Source: Burkholderia latens
Lineage (GTDB): Bacteria; Pseudomonadota; Gammaproteobacteria; Burkholderiales; Burkholderiaceae
DNA: 64,000 nt
Assembly (NCBI RefSeq): GCF_902499045.1
Contig: NZ_CABVPL010000014.1
Coordinates: 1 to 64,000, forward strand
Reading direction: 5' to 3'
The position numbers were made by a program, and so were the translations under genes. Within the stretch, counting starts at the first letter, position 1. Each line of letters starts with the position of its first letter. Under the pieces are notes generated by a model, which was not told the origin of the DNA, ran no database searches, and saw nothing but the letters and a program-made list of their open reading frames with translations. Shown here piece after piece: positions 1-9,951 of this stretch.

Positions 1-1545
<1,545 letters not shown>

Positions 1546-1564
1546 GCACCGCCGTCGCCGGACG

Positions 1565-1604
1565 AAAAAAAGCCGATGCGAAGCGATTCGCATCGGCTTT
1601 TTGT
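1565..1604 (+). terminator. Bidirectional rho-independent terminator
   Basis: AGCCGATGCGAA pairs with TTCGCATCGGCT at 1571-1597, flanked by A7 on the left and a T-rich run on the right. It can therefore stop purB and the convergent oxidoreductase transcript. Confidence 0.9.
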
Positions 1605-1615
1605 TTTTCGGCCGG

Positions 1616-3037
1616 TCAGAACGAAATCATCCGCCCCGGGTTCAGCGCGCTCATCACGCTCATCGCCGCCTTCGCGGCCGGAATCGCGATCGGCGACAGC
1701 TGCCGCCCGAGCGGAATCGCGCGATGGTCGATGCCGGTCAGCATCGAGAAATCGTCGCTGCGGCCGACGAAGTCGTCGCAGATCGCCTTGCCGATCCGCA
1801 CCGTCTGCGCGACGCCGTGCCCGCTCCAGCCCTGCACCATGTACATCGGCACGCGGCCGCCGGTCTTGCGGCTGTCGGTCGCGCCGTTCAGCGTGAAGTC
1901 GCTGACGCCGCTCCAGCAGTAGTCGAGTGCAAAGCGGCCGTCGTGCTGCGGAAAGACCGTGTTCAGCCGCGTCAGCAGATACGCGTTCACGTCTGGCTGC
2001 GCCCAGCAGCTGCCGGTGCCCTGGCCGCCGAACAGCAGCCGGTTGCCGCGCACCGGCCGGTAGTAGTCGATCTGGAACTGCGTGTCGTAGACGGGCATTC
2101 CGGCCGGCAGCAGTGTCGCGACGTCGACGTCGAGCGGCGCCGTCACGCTCACGTACGTGAAGAACGGCACGGTGGTCGCCGCGCCGCCGTCGAGCAGCCG
2201 GAACGTCGTGTTGTGCAGCGCCAGCACGACGCCGCGGCGCGCGGTGATCGTGCCGCCCGGCGTCACCGCGACGACGCCCGCCGGCGTTTCGTCGAGTTCC
2301 AGCACCTCGGTGCGTTCGTACAGCGCGCCGCCGTTCAGCCCGAAGCCGTGCACGAGGCCGCGCACCAGCGCGAGCGGATGCAGCTGGCCGCCGATCGCGT
2401 CGATCGCCGCGCCGTGATAAAGGCCCGAGCGCACGTATTCGTCGTGCAACTGATGACGGCCGACGAGGGTCACGCCGGCGTCGCCGAGATGGCGGCGCGC
2501 GTCCGCGCCGTCGAGCAGCGCGCTCATGTGGCCCGGGTGCACCGCCGCCGTCACGTGGCCGCGCTTGCGATCGAAATCGAGCGCGTAACGCGCGCCGATC
2601 GCATCGATCAGGTCCATCGACTCGGCCGACGCGAAGCGCCACAGCCGCTTCGCGTCGTCGTGCGACAGGTTGTCGATCATGTCGGCCGCTTCCCAGCGCG
2701 CAAGGCCCGGCGTCAGTTGGCCACCGTTGCGGCCGGACGCCGCGGAGCCGACGTGATGCTTGTCGACGAGGATCGTGTCGACGCCCGCTTCCGCGAGATG
2801 AAGCGCGGCCGATGCGCCGAGCAGCCCCGCGCCGATCACGAGCACGTCGCACACGGCGTCGTGCGCGAGCGGCGCGCTGTTTTCATGGCGCGACAGCGAC
2901 GCCTCGTACCAGTTGGCCGGATGCGCGCCGTCGTAGCGCGACGGTTCGCACCAGTTCCAGTTGTCCTTCTCGATGTTCAGTCGCGTCTGCTCGAACCGCG
3001 ATTCTCCCTGGATCAGGGGTGTGTTGTTGAAAGTCAT
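1616..3037 (-). CDS. FAD-dependent oxidoreductase (DAO family, PuuB-like)
   Basis: This 473-residue flavoprotein belongs to the D-amino-acid-oxidase (DAO) family. Residues near 50-75 form the Rossmann dinucleotide motif VIGAGLLGASAALHLAEAG, followed by SAASGRNGGQ, the pattern typical of gamma-glutamylputrescine oxidase (PuuB/OrdL) relatives. An amine or amino-acid substrate is therefore likely, but the exact one cannot be read from sequence. The start at 3037 (MTFNNTPLIQ) is chosen because the longer reading frame to 3208 would cover the promoter region and adds low-complexity residues. It is divergent from a TetR-family regulator, with two palindromes between them, so control by that regulator is probable. 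It is convergent with purB. Confidence 0.85.
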   Translation of the reverse strand: MTFNNTPLIQGESRFEQTRLNIEKDNWNWCEPSRYDGAHPANWYEASLSRHENSAPLAHDAVCDVLVIGAGLLGASAALHLAEAGVDTILVDKHHVGSAASGRNGGQLTPGLARWEAADMIDNLSHDDAKRLWRFASAESMDLIDAIGARYALDFDRKRGHVTAAVHPGHMSALLDGADARRHLGDAGVTLVGRHQLHDEYVRSGLYHGAAIDAIGGQLHPLALVRGLVHGFGLNGGALYERTEVLELDETPAGVVAVTPGGTITARRGVVLALHNTTFRLLDGGAATTVPFFTYVSVTAPLDVDVATLLPAGMPVYDTQFQIDYYRPVRGNRLLFGGQGTGSCWAQPDVNAYLLTRLNTVFPQHDGRFALDYCWSGVSDFTLNGATDSRKTGGRVPMYMVQGWSGHGVAQTVRIGKAICDDFVGRSDDFSMLTGIDHRAIPLGRQLSPIAIPAAKAAMSVMSALNPGRMISF

Positions 3038-3233
3038 GATTGCACTTGCATGGTCTTGGGCCGCCAGTCGAAGAGCCTCGTTGCCGCCGGGCTTCGCGGG
3101 TGGGGCAGCCGGTTCCACTTGGGTGTCAACGAAGACAAGGGGCGCGATGGCCCGTGTTGACGGCAGACGCGCTCGCGCCTGCGTGGATCCCGGACCGTGC
3201 GAAAGCACGCATTGAAAGGTGCCGGGACACCCA

Positions 3234-3252
3234 ATTTCTACACCGCAGAAAT
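3234..3252. promoter_or_regulatory. Candidate TetR operator, site 1
   Basis: ATTTCTACACCGCAGAAAT is an inverted repeat (arms ATTTCTAC and GCAGAAAT, one mismatch, 3-bp spacer). It has the same architecture as site 2, centred 19 bp away, in the space between the divergent oxidoreductase and TetR genes. Binding by the adjacent regulator is inferred. Confidence 0.6.
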
Positions 3253-3253
3253 A

Positions 3254-3270
3254 ATTCTACAGCGTAGAAT
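3254..3270. promoter_or_regulatory. Candidate TetR operator, site 2
   Basis: ATTCTACAGCGTAGAAT is a perfect 7-bp inverted repeat with a 3-bp spacer, adjacent to site 1 and 42 bp before the TetR start. Tandem sites two helical turns apart are common for autoregulated TetR-type repressors. Function is inferred from position and symmetry. Confidence 0.65.
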
Positions 3271-3311
3271 ATGCTTTCGTCAAGATTACAGCCCGGCGCG
3301 TACCCGTTCCG

Positions 3312-3965
3312 ATGAAAGACAAACCCGCCCAAGGCCCGCGCGGCCTCGACAAGGATGCAATCGTCGCCGCCGCGCTCGCGCTGCTCGAAGAAGTCGGCGA
3401 AGCCGCGTTCAGCGTGCGCAAGCTTGCGCAAGCGATCGGTTGCGATCCGATGAGCGTGCTGTATCACTTCAAGTCGAAGGAGGGGCTGAGCCGCGCGATC
3501 GCGAACGCGCTGTCGCGCTCGCTGGTGCCGGTCGATCCTTCGATGCCGTGGCGCGAGCGGCTGCGCGATCTCGCACGCCAGTACCGCGCGCTGGCGCTGC
3601 GCCATCCGGCCGCCTTCGCGCTGCTGCAGCGTCACATGAGCACCGGCCCCGCCGATCTCGCGCATATCGAAGCCGTGCATCGCGCGCTGGCCGATGCCGG
3701 TATCGCGCGCGCGGCGCTGCCGGCCGTGTGCGTCGGCTGGTATGCGAGCGTGATCGGGCTCGCCGCGGCCGAGGCCGGCGGCCTCACGCGGCCCGCGAAC
3801 GACGTCGAACTCGCGGAAATGGACGCGCTGTCCGACGCCGAGCAGCCACTCGTCAAGGCGGCCGCGCCGCTCTATGCGCGGCTCGACCCCGCCGCCGTGC
3901 ACGACACGATGCTCGACGTGCTGCTCGACGGAATCGCACAGCGTGCGAGCACCGCTCGAGCGTGA
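3312..3965 (+). CDS. TetR-family transcriptional regulator
   Basis: The 217-residue protein has a TetR N-terminal helix-turn-helix: an AIVAAALALLEEVG helix, then FSVRKLAQAIGCDPMSVLYHF near residues 35-55. An all-helical ligand-binding C-terminal domain resembling the TetR_C fold follows. It is divergent from the FAD oxidoreductase and preceded by two matching palindromes, so it most likely represses that gene and itself until a ligand binds. The ligand is unknown. A hairpin follows its stop. Confidence 0.9.
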   Translation: MKDKPAQGPRGLDKDAIVAAALALLEEVGEAAFSVRKLAQAIGCDPMSVLYHFKSKEGLSRAIANALSRSLVPVDPSMPWRERLRDLARQYRALALRHPAAFALLQRHMSTGPADLAHIEAVHRALADAGIARAALPAVCVGWYASVIGLAAAEAGGLTRPANDVELAEMDALSDAEQPLVKAAAPLYARLDPAAVHDTMLDVLLDGIAQRASTARA

Positions 3966-4017
3966 CGCGCGAACCTTATGCTCGAACCCTCCGCGCGAAC
4001 ATTGCGCGGCCGTAAAC

Positions 4018-4047
4018 GACACAGGCGCCCGTCGGGGCGCCTGTGTC
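4018..4047. terminator. Hairpin between convergent tetR and gntK
   Basis: GACACAGGCGCC pairs perfectly with GGCGCCTGTGTC over a 6-base loop. There is no clear T-run on either side. Its position between two convergent stops suggests a transcription end for both genes. Confidence 0.65.
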
Positions 4048-4078
4048 ACTGCTGCATGATGATTGCCGCGAACCGCGC

Positions 4079-4582
4079 TCAGTGCTGCTGCGCGAGACCG
4101 ATCTTCACCATCACTTCATCGACGATCTGTTCGGGCGTCAGCTCGATGCTGACCTCGATCGCTTCGTCCGGGCCCGGCTCCTCGAGCGTGTCGAGCTGAC
4201 TCTTCAGCAGCGACGGATCGAAGAAATGGCCGGTGCGGGTCTTCAGGCGCTCGCGCAACACGTCGAACGAACCCTTCAGGTACACGAATCGCACGTCGGT
4301 GTCGGTGCCGCGCAGCACGTCGCGGTACGAGCGCTTCAGCGACGAACACGTGAACACGGCCGTCTCGCCCGCACGCTGCTTTTCCTCGATGGCCGCGCGG
4401 ATCGCGCGCAGCCACGGCCAACGGTCGTCGTCGGTCAGCGGAATGCCGTGGTGCATCTTTTCCTTGTTCGCCGCGCTGTGAAACGCGTCGCCGTCGGTAT
4501 AGCTGCACGACAGGCGTTCCGCCAGCATTTCGCCGATTCGCGACTTGCCCGCGCCCGACACGCCCATTGCGATCAGAATCAT
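4079..4582 (-). CDS. gntK: Gluconokinase
   Basis: GntK phosphorylates D-gluconate with ATP to give 6-phosphogluconate, the substrate of Edd. The 167-residue length fits the GntK/shikimate-kinase-fold family. The Walker A loop GVSGAGKS lies at residues 7-14, and YTDGDAFHSAANKEKMHHGIPL is the family substrate-binding region. The gene starts 13 bases after the gntP stop, so it is the distal gene of a gntP-gntK transcript. The edd-eda genes lie nearby on the same strand, giving a complete route from external gluconate into Entner-Doudoroff catabolism. Confidence 0.95.
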   Translation of the reverse strand: MILIAMGVSGAGKSRIGEMLAERLSCSYTDGDAFHSAANKEKMHHGIPLTDDDRWPWLRAIRAAIEEKQRAGETAVFTCSSLKRSYRDVLRGTDTDVRFVYLKGSFDVLRERLKTRTGHFFDPSLLKSQLDTLEEPGPDEAIEVSIELTPEQIVDEVMVKIGLAQQH

Positions 4583-4595
4583 TGACTACCCCTTG

Positions 4596-5957
4596 TTACA
4601 GAACCATGCTCAGCAGCAGCGTAAAGCCCAGCCCAAGCACGGAGATGATGGTTTCGAGCAACGACCAGGTCTTGAACGTCTGACCGACCGTCATCCCGAA
4701 GTATTCCTTGATCAGCCAGAAGCCGCCGTCGTTCACGTGCGAGAAGATCAGCGAGCCCGAGCCGGTCGCGAGCACCAGCAGTTCCGGGCTGACCGCCGCG
4801 CCCGACGCAGCCGCGATCGGCGCGACGATCCCGCAGGCCGTCGTCATCGCGACCGTTGCCGAACCGGTCGCGAGACGCATCAGCGCCGCGACGAACCAGC
4901 CGAGCAGCAGCGGCGACAGGTGCGCATGCTTCGCGGTCTCGACGATCTGCTGCGAGATCCCGCTGTCGCGCAGGACGCCGCCGAAGCCGCCGCCCGCGCC
5001 GACGATCAGCGTGATGCCGGCGATCGGCGCCAGGCATTCGCCGCAGAACTTCTGGATCTGGTCGCGGTTGAAGCCCTGCAGCTTGCCGAACGTGAAGAAG
5101 CTCACGAGCACGGCGATCAGCAGCGCGACGTCGGAGTTGCCGGCAAAGCGCAGCAGGTTGTTCGGCAGCGACTTCGGCGCGAACACCAGATCGGCCCAGC
5201 TGCCGACGAGCATCAGCACGACGGGCAGCAGGATCGTGAACAGCGTGATGCCGAAGCCCGGCAGTTCGCGCTTGCCGCCGTCCGTGCGCGTATCGACGAA
5301 CTGCGACGCGAGCGGGTTGTTTTCCGGCAGCTTCACGAACTTCGAGATCATCAGCGCGAACAGCGGACCGGCGATGATCGCGGTCGGCACGCCGACGATC
5401 AGGCCGAACGCGATCGTCTTGCCGATATCGGCGCCATATTGCTGGACGGCCAGCAGCGCGGCCGGGTGCGGCGGGATCAGCCCGTGCACGACCGACAGGC
5501 CGGCCACCATCGGCAGGCCGACGACGAGCAGCGACTTGCCGGTGCGCTTCGCGACGTTGAACGCGATCGGGATCAGCAGCACGAAGCCGACTTCGAAGAA
5601 CACCGGCAGGCCGACGATGATCGCGACGAACATCATCGCCCAGTGGATGTTCTTTTCACCGAACCAGTCGATCAGCGTGGTCGCGATCCGTTCGGCGCCG
5701 CCCGACTCGGCCATCATCTTGCCGAGCATCGTGCCGAGGCCGACGACGATCGCGATGTGGCCGAGCGTGCCGCCCGTGCCCGTTTCGAACGACTTCACGA
5801 TCTTGTCCATCGGCATGCCGACGGCGAGACCCAGGCCCAGCGAAACGATGATCAGCACCAGGAACGGGTAGATCTTGTAGCGCGCGATCATCAAGATCAG
5901 CGCGGCGATCGCGATCAGCGTGAATACGAGCAGCATGCTGCCTTGGACAGCCCCCAT
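4596..5957 (-). CDS. gntP: Gluconate:proton symporter, GntP family
   Basis: This is a 453-residue, very hydrophobic permease with about 12-14 predicted membrane segments, the usual length for GntP/GntT transporters. Family-like stretches include GLPVFFEVGFVLLIP and HGLIPPHPAALLAV. It imports gluconate across the inner membrane for GntK, encoded 13 bases downstream. The start at 5957 is supported by a strong AGGAGG ribosome site about 8 bases upstream. A TAAAAT -10 element on this strand (6066-6071) and an overlapping 18-bp palindrome upstream suggest regulation by a LacI/GntR-type protein not present in this window. Confidence 0.93.
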   Translation of the reverse strand: MGAVQGSMLLVFTLIAIAALILMIARYKIYPFLVLIIVSLGLGLAVGMPMDKIVKSFETGTGGTLGHIAIVVGLGTMLGKMMAESGGAERIATTLIDWFGEKNIHWAMMFVAIIVGLPVFFEVGFVLLIPIAFNVAKRTGKSLLVVGLPMVAGLSVVHGLIPPHPAALLAVQQYGADIGKTIAFGLIVGVPTAIIAGPLFALMISKFVKLPENNPLASQFVDTRTDGGKRELPGFGITLFTILLPVVLMLVGSWADLVFAPKSLPNNLLRFAGNSDVALLIAVLVSFFTFGKLQGFNRDQIQKFCGECLAPIAGITLIVGAGGGFGGVLRDSGISQQIVETAKHAHLSPLLLGWFVAALMRLATGSATVAMTTACGIVAPIAAASGAAVSPELLVLATGSGSLIFSHVNDGGFWLIKEYFGMTVGQTFKTWSLLETIISVLGLGFTLLLSMVL

Positions 5958-6360
5958 GTGGCACTCCTCCTAGGAATTGTTCGAAACCGGGCGAGCTGTT
6001 GCGAGTATGCCCGGCTATGCAGGTCTCCGAAACACGGGGGGCTACCCACCCCGCGAGGACGCTGAATTTTACTTATCTTTACGGTCGGCGGATAGAACCG
6101 GTTCCATCGGTAAAGACCCTTGCACGACGGCCTTTGCCGACGGTGTACTGCCTCGCGATCGTGCCCGATATTCGGCGCCACGCGCGCGTCAGGGCCCGCC
6201 GGATCCGCAAGCGATCGAACCGGACGCGCGATCCGTCCTGCTCGATGGCGAACCGATCGAGGCCGTTCGCCGCCTGCCGCCCGTCTCCGTATCGCTGCGT
6301 GTTTCTCAAAATTACGTCTGCTAGCGTCAAATTTTCTTCAGCAAACAATATCGATCTTCG
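5958..6360. other. Intergenic region between gntP and the DUF2778 gene
   Basis: This 403-base stretch holds no convincing gene. It carries the gntP promoter side (TAAAAT on the minus strand, 6066-6071) and a palindrome at 6091-6108. The right-hand end becomes AT-richer as it enters the effector-like gene. Confidence 0.6.
6091..6108. promoter_or_regulatory. Candidate operator upstream of gntP
   Basis: GATAGAACCGGTTCCATC is an 18-bp palindrome with one mismatched pair and a central ACCGGT, the symmetry of LacI/GalR-type operators (the E. coli gluconate repressor site also centres on ACCGGT). It sits in the -35 zone of a possible gntP promoter. The cognate regulator is not in this window. Confidence 0.5.
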
Positions 6361-6816
6361 ATGCAGATTTCCTTCAAGTTGAACGGGCTGCCTCTAAGCG
6401 AACTAACGCATGGCGCTCAAAAAATGCCGGCATTCTCCGGGCACGGGATTTATCGAAATAAGCAGCAATATCAATGCGTCGTCAAAAACGGACCCATTCC
6501 GCAAGGCACGTACTGTATTGTCGAACGTCAAAGCTCGCTCTCGGATATTCCGCATTTGTTTCGGGGCGTCAACAAATTTGAATGGTTCGCACTGTACGCA
6601 AAGGATCGAAAAATCGATGACGAACTGTTCTGTTCCCAAGTGAGGCGCGGGCAGTTCAGACTCCATCCGCGCGGTCCGCCGGGCATCAGCGAAGGCTGCA
6701 TGACGGTCGAAAATCGTTCCGATTTCCTCGCGCTGCGAAGAACGATCTTGAACGCTCACAAATTCAGGACCGCCGGCACCTCGTATGACGCTTACGGAAC
6801 CGTAGTCGTCTCATGA
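6361..6816 (+). CDS. DUF2778 protein, Tlde1-like L,D-transpeptidase-type T6SS effector candidate
   Basis: The 151-residue protein matches the DUF2778 pattern: FSGHGIYRN near residue 25, NGPIPQGTY at 43-51, WFALY at 75-79 and RLHPRGPPGISEGCMTV near residues 100-116. His102, Ser110 and Cys113 form the H...SxGC catalytic arrangement of L,D-transpeptidase-like folds. DUF2778 includes Tlde1, a type VI secretion effector that damages target-cell peptidoglycan; that role here is inferred from the family. The coding sequence is visibly AT-richer than its neighbours and uses more AAA/AAT-type codons, suggesting transfer. Its stop overlaps the start of the next gene (ATGA), as expected for an effector/immunity pair. 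The ribosome site is weak. Confidence 0.75.
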   Translation: MQISFKLNGLPLSELTHGAQKMPAFSGHGIYRNKQQYQCVVKNGPIPQGTYCIVERQSSLSDIPHLFRGVNKFEWFALYAKDRKIDDELFCSQVRRGQFRLHPRGPPGISEGCMTVENRSDFLALRRTILNAHKFRTAGTSYDAYGTVVVS

Positions 6817-7262
6817 AGCGCGCTTGCGAAATATCGATCGGACTGCTCTGCATTTATCTGATCGCCAATCTGCTGACGCTTATCTGGATCACGCACCACG
6901 AATTCTTTCCGCGCTTTCCTGAAACCTGGGCGAACCGGCTGGCCGATTGGTATGGCGCGCGCAATGCGGAGGAGGTCGCGGATCTGGAAGGACTCGTCGG
7001 GGGGTTCTATTCACCCCGCCCGCCGTTATCATTTATTCGCTTTTCTTCCGAGCGTACAGAAAAAGGCGCCATTGACGTGGCAGGGGCACGCTTGCGCTTG
7101 TCCGTGCCCCGCCCCTTCGTCGAACCCCAGGCCGGCGCGAGCCTGGGCGATAGCCGACATCAGCGGTACGTCGTCACCGGCAAGCGCTTCCTCCGAGATC
7201 ACACGGTCGATTGTCGGCTTTTCAGCGCGACAGCCGGCTCGCCGCTTGCGCGAGGCGCGTGA
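6813..7262 (+). CDS. Small membrane protein, putative immunity partner (apparently frameshifted)
   Basis: The start overlaps the stop of the DUF2778 gene by ATGA, implying translational coupling. As read the product has 149 residues: a hydrophobic helix at about 8-27, then a soluble stretch to Gly64. Beyond a run of six G (6999-7004) it becomes arginine/proline-rich and runs 41 bases into the end of eda. With one extra G, the frame instead gives VLFTPPAVIIYSLFF followed by RAYRKRRH and a stop at 7073-7075, a natural-looking 87-residue protein with a second membrane helix. So the gene is probably frameshifted, phase-variable or mis-sequenced. Immunity to the upstream effector is inferred from linkage and membrane localisation, not from similarity I can confirm. 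Confidence 0.55.
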   Translation: MKRACEISIGLLCIYLIANLLTLIWITHHEFFPRFPETWANRLADWYGARNAEEVADLEGLVGGFYSPRPPLSFIRFSSERTEKGAIDVAGARLRLSVPRPFVEPQAGASLGDSRHQRYVVTGKRFLRDHTVDCRLFSATAGSPLARGA

Positions 7263-7848
7263 CCTCCGCCCAGTCCTGCGCGGCGAGCGCGGCCTTCGGC
7301 GTGAGCCACGAGCCGCCGACGCACACGACGTTCGGCAGTTTCAGGAAATTCGGCGCGCTTTCGGCCGTGATCCCGCCCGTCGGGCAGAACTTCAGCGCCG
7401 GGAACGGGCCGTGGAACGCCTGCAGCATCGGCACGCCGCCAGCCTGCTGCGCGGGGAAGAACTTGACGATGTCGTAGCCGAATTCGAGCGCCTGAATGAT
7501 GTCGCTCGGCGTCATCACGCCCGGCAGCAGCGGCAGGCCCGCGTCGAGCGACGCGAGGTGCAGGTCCTTCGTCAGGCCCGGCGACACGCCGAACGTCGCG
7601 CCCGCGCGCTTCGCCTGCGCGCAGTGCTCGGGCTTCGTGATCGTGCCGACGCCGACGACGATGTCGTCCGCGAGCTGGCTCGCGCGCTGGATCGCGTCGA
7701 GGCCCGCCGGCGTGCGCAGCGTGATTTCGAGCACCTTGACGCCGCCCGCATGCAGCGCGCGCGACACGTTTTCGCCCTGCTCGACCGAGTCGAATGCGAG
7801 CACCGGAATCACCGGGCCCAGCTTCACGATTTCAGCAATCGTTTTCAT
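7222..7848 (-). CDS. eda: 2-dehydro-3-deoxy-phosphogluconate (KDPG) aldolase
   Basis: Eda splits KDPG into pyruvate and glyceraldehyde-3-phosphate, the last step of the Entner-Doudoroff pathway. The 208-residue length and motifs fit the class I KDPG/KHG aldolases: EITLRT (general-base Glu, near residue 41), GVGT, and the Schiff-base lysine in YDIVKFFPA near residue 126, then CPTGGI. The start at 7848 is 19 bases after the edd stop, so edd-eda is an operon. The 3' end is overlapped for 41 bases by the frameshifted extension of the convergent gene. Confidence 0.97.
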   Translation of the reverse strand: MKTIAEIVKLGPVIPVLAFDSVEQGENVSRALHAGGVKVLEITLRTPAGLDAIQRASQLADDIVVGVGTITKPEHCAQAKRAGATFGVSPGLTKDLHLASLDAGLPLLPGVMTPSDIIQALEFGYDIVKFFPAQQAGGVPMLQAFHGPFPALKFCPTGGITAESAPNFLKLPNVVCVGGSWLTPKAALAAQDWAEVTRLAQAASRLSR

Positions 7849-7867
7849 TGATCACACTCCTTGAAAT

Positions 7868-9724
7868 TCATGCAGCGACGCGGACGGCCGTTTCGCCGAC
7901 CAGCGTCCCGAAAACCGATGCGCCCTGCTCGGCCGGCGCGGCCGCCGCGCGGAACACGCCGAACAGTTCGCGCCCGAAGCCGACTTCGTTGTCGGCCTGA
8001 TGCAGCGGCTGCGCGACCGGGCGCGCTTGCCATTCCGCGTCGTCGACCTCGATGTCGAGGATGCCGGCTTCCGCGTCGATCACGAGCGTGTCGCCCGTCT
8101 TCACCTTGCCGATCGGGCCGGCGAGCAGCGCTTCCGGCGACAGATGGATCACGGCCGGCACCTTGCCCGACGCGCCGGACATGCGGCCGTCGGTAACCAG
8201 CGCGACGTGGAAGCCCTGATCCTGCAGCACGCCGAGCAGCGGCGTCAAACGATGCAGCTCGGGCATCCCGTTCGCCCGCGCGCCCTGGAAGCGCACGACC
8301 GCGACGAAATCGCGCTTCAGCTCGCCGCGATCGAATGCTTCCTGCACGGCTTCCTGCGAATCGAACACGATCGCCGGCGCCTTCACCTTGCGGTGCTCGG
8401 GCGCGACCGCGGAAATCTTGATCACGCCGCGGCCGAGCCGGCCCTGCATCAGACGCAGGCCGCCGTCCGGCTGGAACGGGTCGCGGATGCCGCGCAGCAC
8501 CTTCGTGTCGTGGCTCTCGGCCGTGCCGTCGACCCACGTCAGCTTGCCGTCGATCAGCTTCGGCTCCTTCGTGTAGTGCGTGAGCCCACGGCCGGCCACC
8601 GTCGTCACGTCTTCGTGCAGCAGCCCGCCTTCGAGGAGGTTGCGCACCAGGAACGCGACGCCGCCCGCCGCATGGAAATGGTTCACGTCGGCCTTGCCGT
8701 TCGGGTAGATCTTCGCGAGCAGCGGCACCACGGCCGACAGTTCGTCGAAATCGTTCCAGTCGATCAGGATGCCGGCCGCGCGCGCGATCGCGACGAGGTG
8801 CAGCGTGTGGTTGGTCGAGCCGCCCGTCGCGAGCAGCGCGACGATCCCGTTGACGATCGCCTTCTCGTCGATCACATGGCCGATCGGCGTGTACTGGCCG
8901 CGCTCGACGGTCAGGTCGAGCACGCGGCGCGCGGCCTCGGCCGTCAGCGCGTCGCGCAGCGGCGTGTGCGGATGGATGAACGCCGAGCCCGGCAGATGCA
9001 GGCCCATCAGCTCCATCAGCATCTGGTTGCTGTTGGCGGTGCCGTAGAACGTGCAGGTGCCGTGGCCGTGATACGCGGCCGATTCCGCTTCGAGCAGCGC
9101 ATCGCGGCCGACCTGGCCGGTCGCGAACTGCTGGCGGATCTTCGCCTTGTCGTCGTTCGACAGGCCGCTCGTCATCGGGCCCGCCGGCACGAAGATGGTC
9201 GGCAGGTGGCCGAACTGCAGCGCGCCGATCAGCAGGCCCGGCACGATCTTGTCGCAGATGCCGAGGCAGAGCGCCGCGTCGAACATGTTGTGCGTGAGCG
9301 CGATCGCCGTGCCCATCGCGATCGCCTCGCGCGAGAACAGCGACAGCTCCATCCCCGGATTGCCTTGCGTGACGCCGTCGCACATCGCCGGCACGCCGCC
9401 GGCGAACTGCGCGACGCCGCCGTTCTCGCGCGCGGCGGCCTTGATGATGTCGGGGAAATTCTTGTACGGCGCGTGCGCGGACAGCATCTCGTTGTACGAG
9501 GACACGATGCCGATGTTCGGTTCGCGAATCGCCTTGATCTGGAACTTGTCGCTGCCTTCGAGACCCGCGAAGCCGTGCGCGAGGTTCGCGCACGACAGCG
9601 CGCCGCGCGCCGGGAACTTGCCTTGCGCGCGGTCGATGCGCTGCAGATAGGCGGAACGGGTCGGTTGGCTGCGGGCGATCACGCGTTCGGTGACCTTCGC
9701 CAGGGTGGGATGCAGCGACGTCAT
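7868..9724 (-). CDS. edd: Phosphogluconate dehydratase
   Basis: Edd dehydrates 6-phosphogluconate to KDPG using a [4Fe-4S] cluster. The 618-residue product matches the IlvD/Edd family; characteristic segments include [28 protein letters not shown] and [12 protein letters not shown], with the cluster cysteines in the first two plus FYGTANSNQ. The start at 9724 ([10 protein letters not shown]) is chosen because the longer frame to 9853 would run through the regulatory region. It is divergent from hexR and 86 bases from a HexR-type palindrome, so repression relieved by KDPG is expected. It is cotranscribed with eda. Confidence 0.97.
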   Translation of the reverse strand: MTSLHPTLAKVTERVIARSQPTRSAYLQRIDRAQGKFPARGALSCANLAHGFAGLEGSDKFQIKAIREPNIGIVSSYNEMLSAHAPYKNFPDIIKAAARENGGVAQFAGGVPAMCDGVTQGNPGMELSLFSREAIAMGTAIALTHNMFDAALCLGICDKIVPGLLIGALQFGHLPTIFVPAGPMTSGLSNDDKAKIRQQFATGQVGRDALLEAESAAYHGHGTCTFYGTANSNQMLMELMGLHLPGSAFIHPHTPLRDALTAEAARRVLDLTVERGQYTPIGHVIDEKAIVNGIVALLATGGSTNHTLHLVAIARAAGILIDWNDFDELSAVVPLLAKIYPNGKADVNHFHAAGGVAFLVRNLLEGGLLHEDVTTVAGRGLTHYTKEPKLIDGKLTWVDGTAESHDTKVLRGIRDPFQPDGGLRLMQGRLGRGVIKISAVAPEHRKVKAPAIVFDSQEAVQEAFDRGELKRDFVAVVRFQGARANGMPELHRLTPLLGVLQDQGFHVALVTDGRMSGASGKVPAVIHLSPEALLAGPIGKVKTGDTLVIDAEAGILDIEVDDAEWQARPVAQPLHQADNEVGFGRELFGVFRAAAAPAEQGASVFGTLVGETAVRVAA

Positions 9725-9809
9725 GCTGGGCGCTCCTGTATGCCGGACGACACCGGCGGTTGGAATCGTGGGGACGATCGACCTTCGTCGAACGAACGAA
9801 GGCAGTCTA

Positions 9810-9823
9810 GTAGAAAAACTACA
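9810..9823. promoter_or_regulatory. Candidate HexR operator on the edd side
   Basis: GTAGAAAAACTACA (minus strand TGTAGTTTTTCTAC) is an inverted repeat matching the TGTA-N-TTTT-N-TACA type site known for HexR. It lies 86 bases upstream of the edd start in the edd-hexR divergent region. Binding is inferred. Confidence 0.75.
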
Positions 9824-9951
9824 AGCGCGCAATGCGAATCGTCGCGCCCGCAACCACCATTCCCGCCACCAGCAAGGATTTACCTAGTAAAAACCCTAGT
9901 CCCCATCGTTGTGCGCCTCATGAATCACCGACGATTCGGCTAGTATTTTCC

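Noticed and set aside
4545-6065. Plus-strand open frame of 506 codons opposite gntP
   Set aside because: Composition (Arg/Asp/Gln/His repeats) is that of a reverse-complement shadow; gntP is certain.
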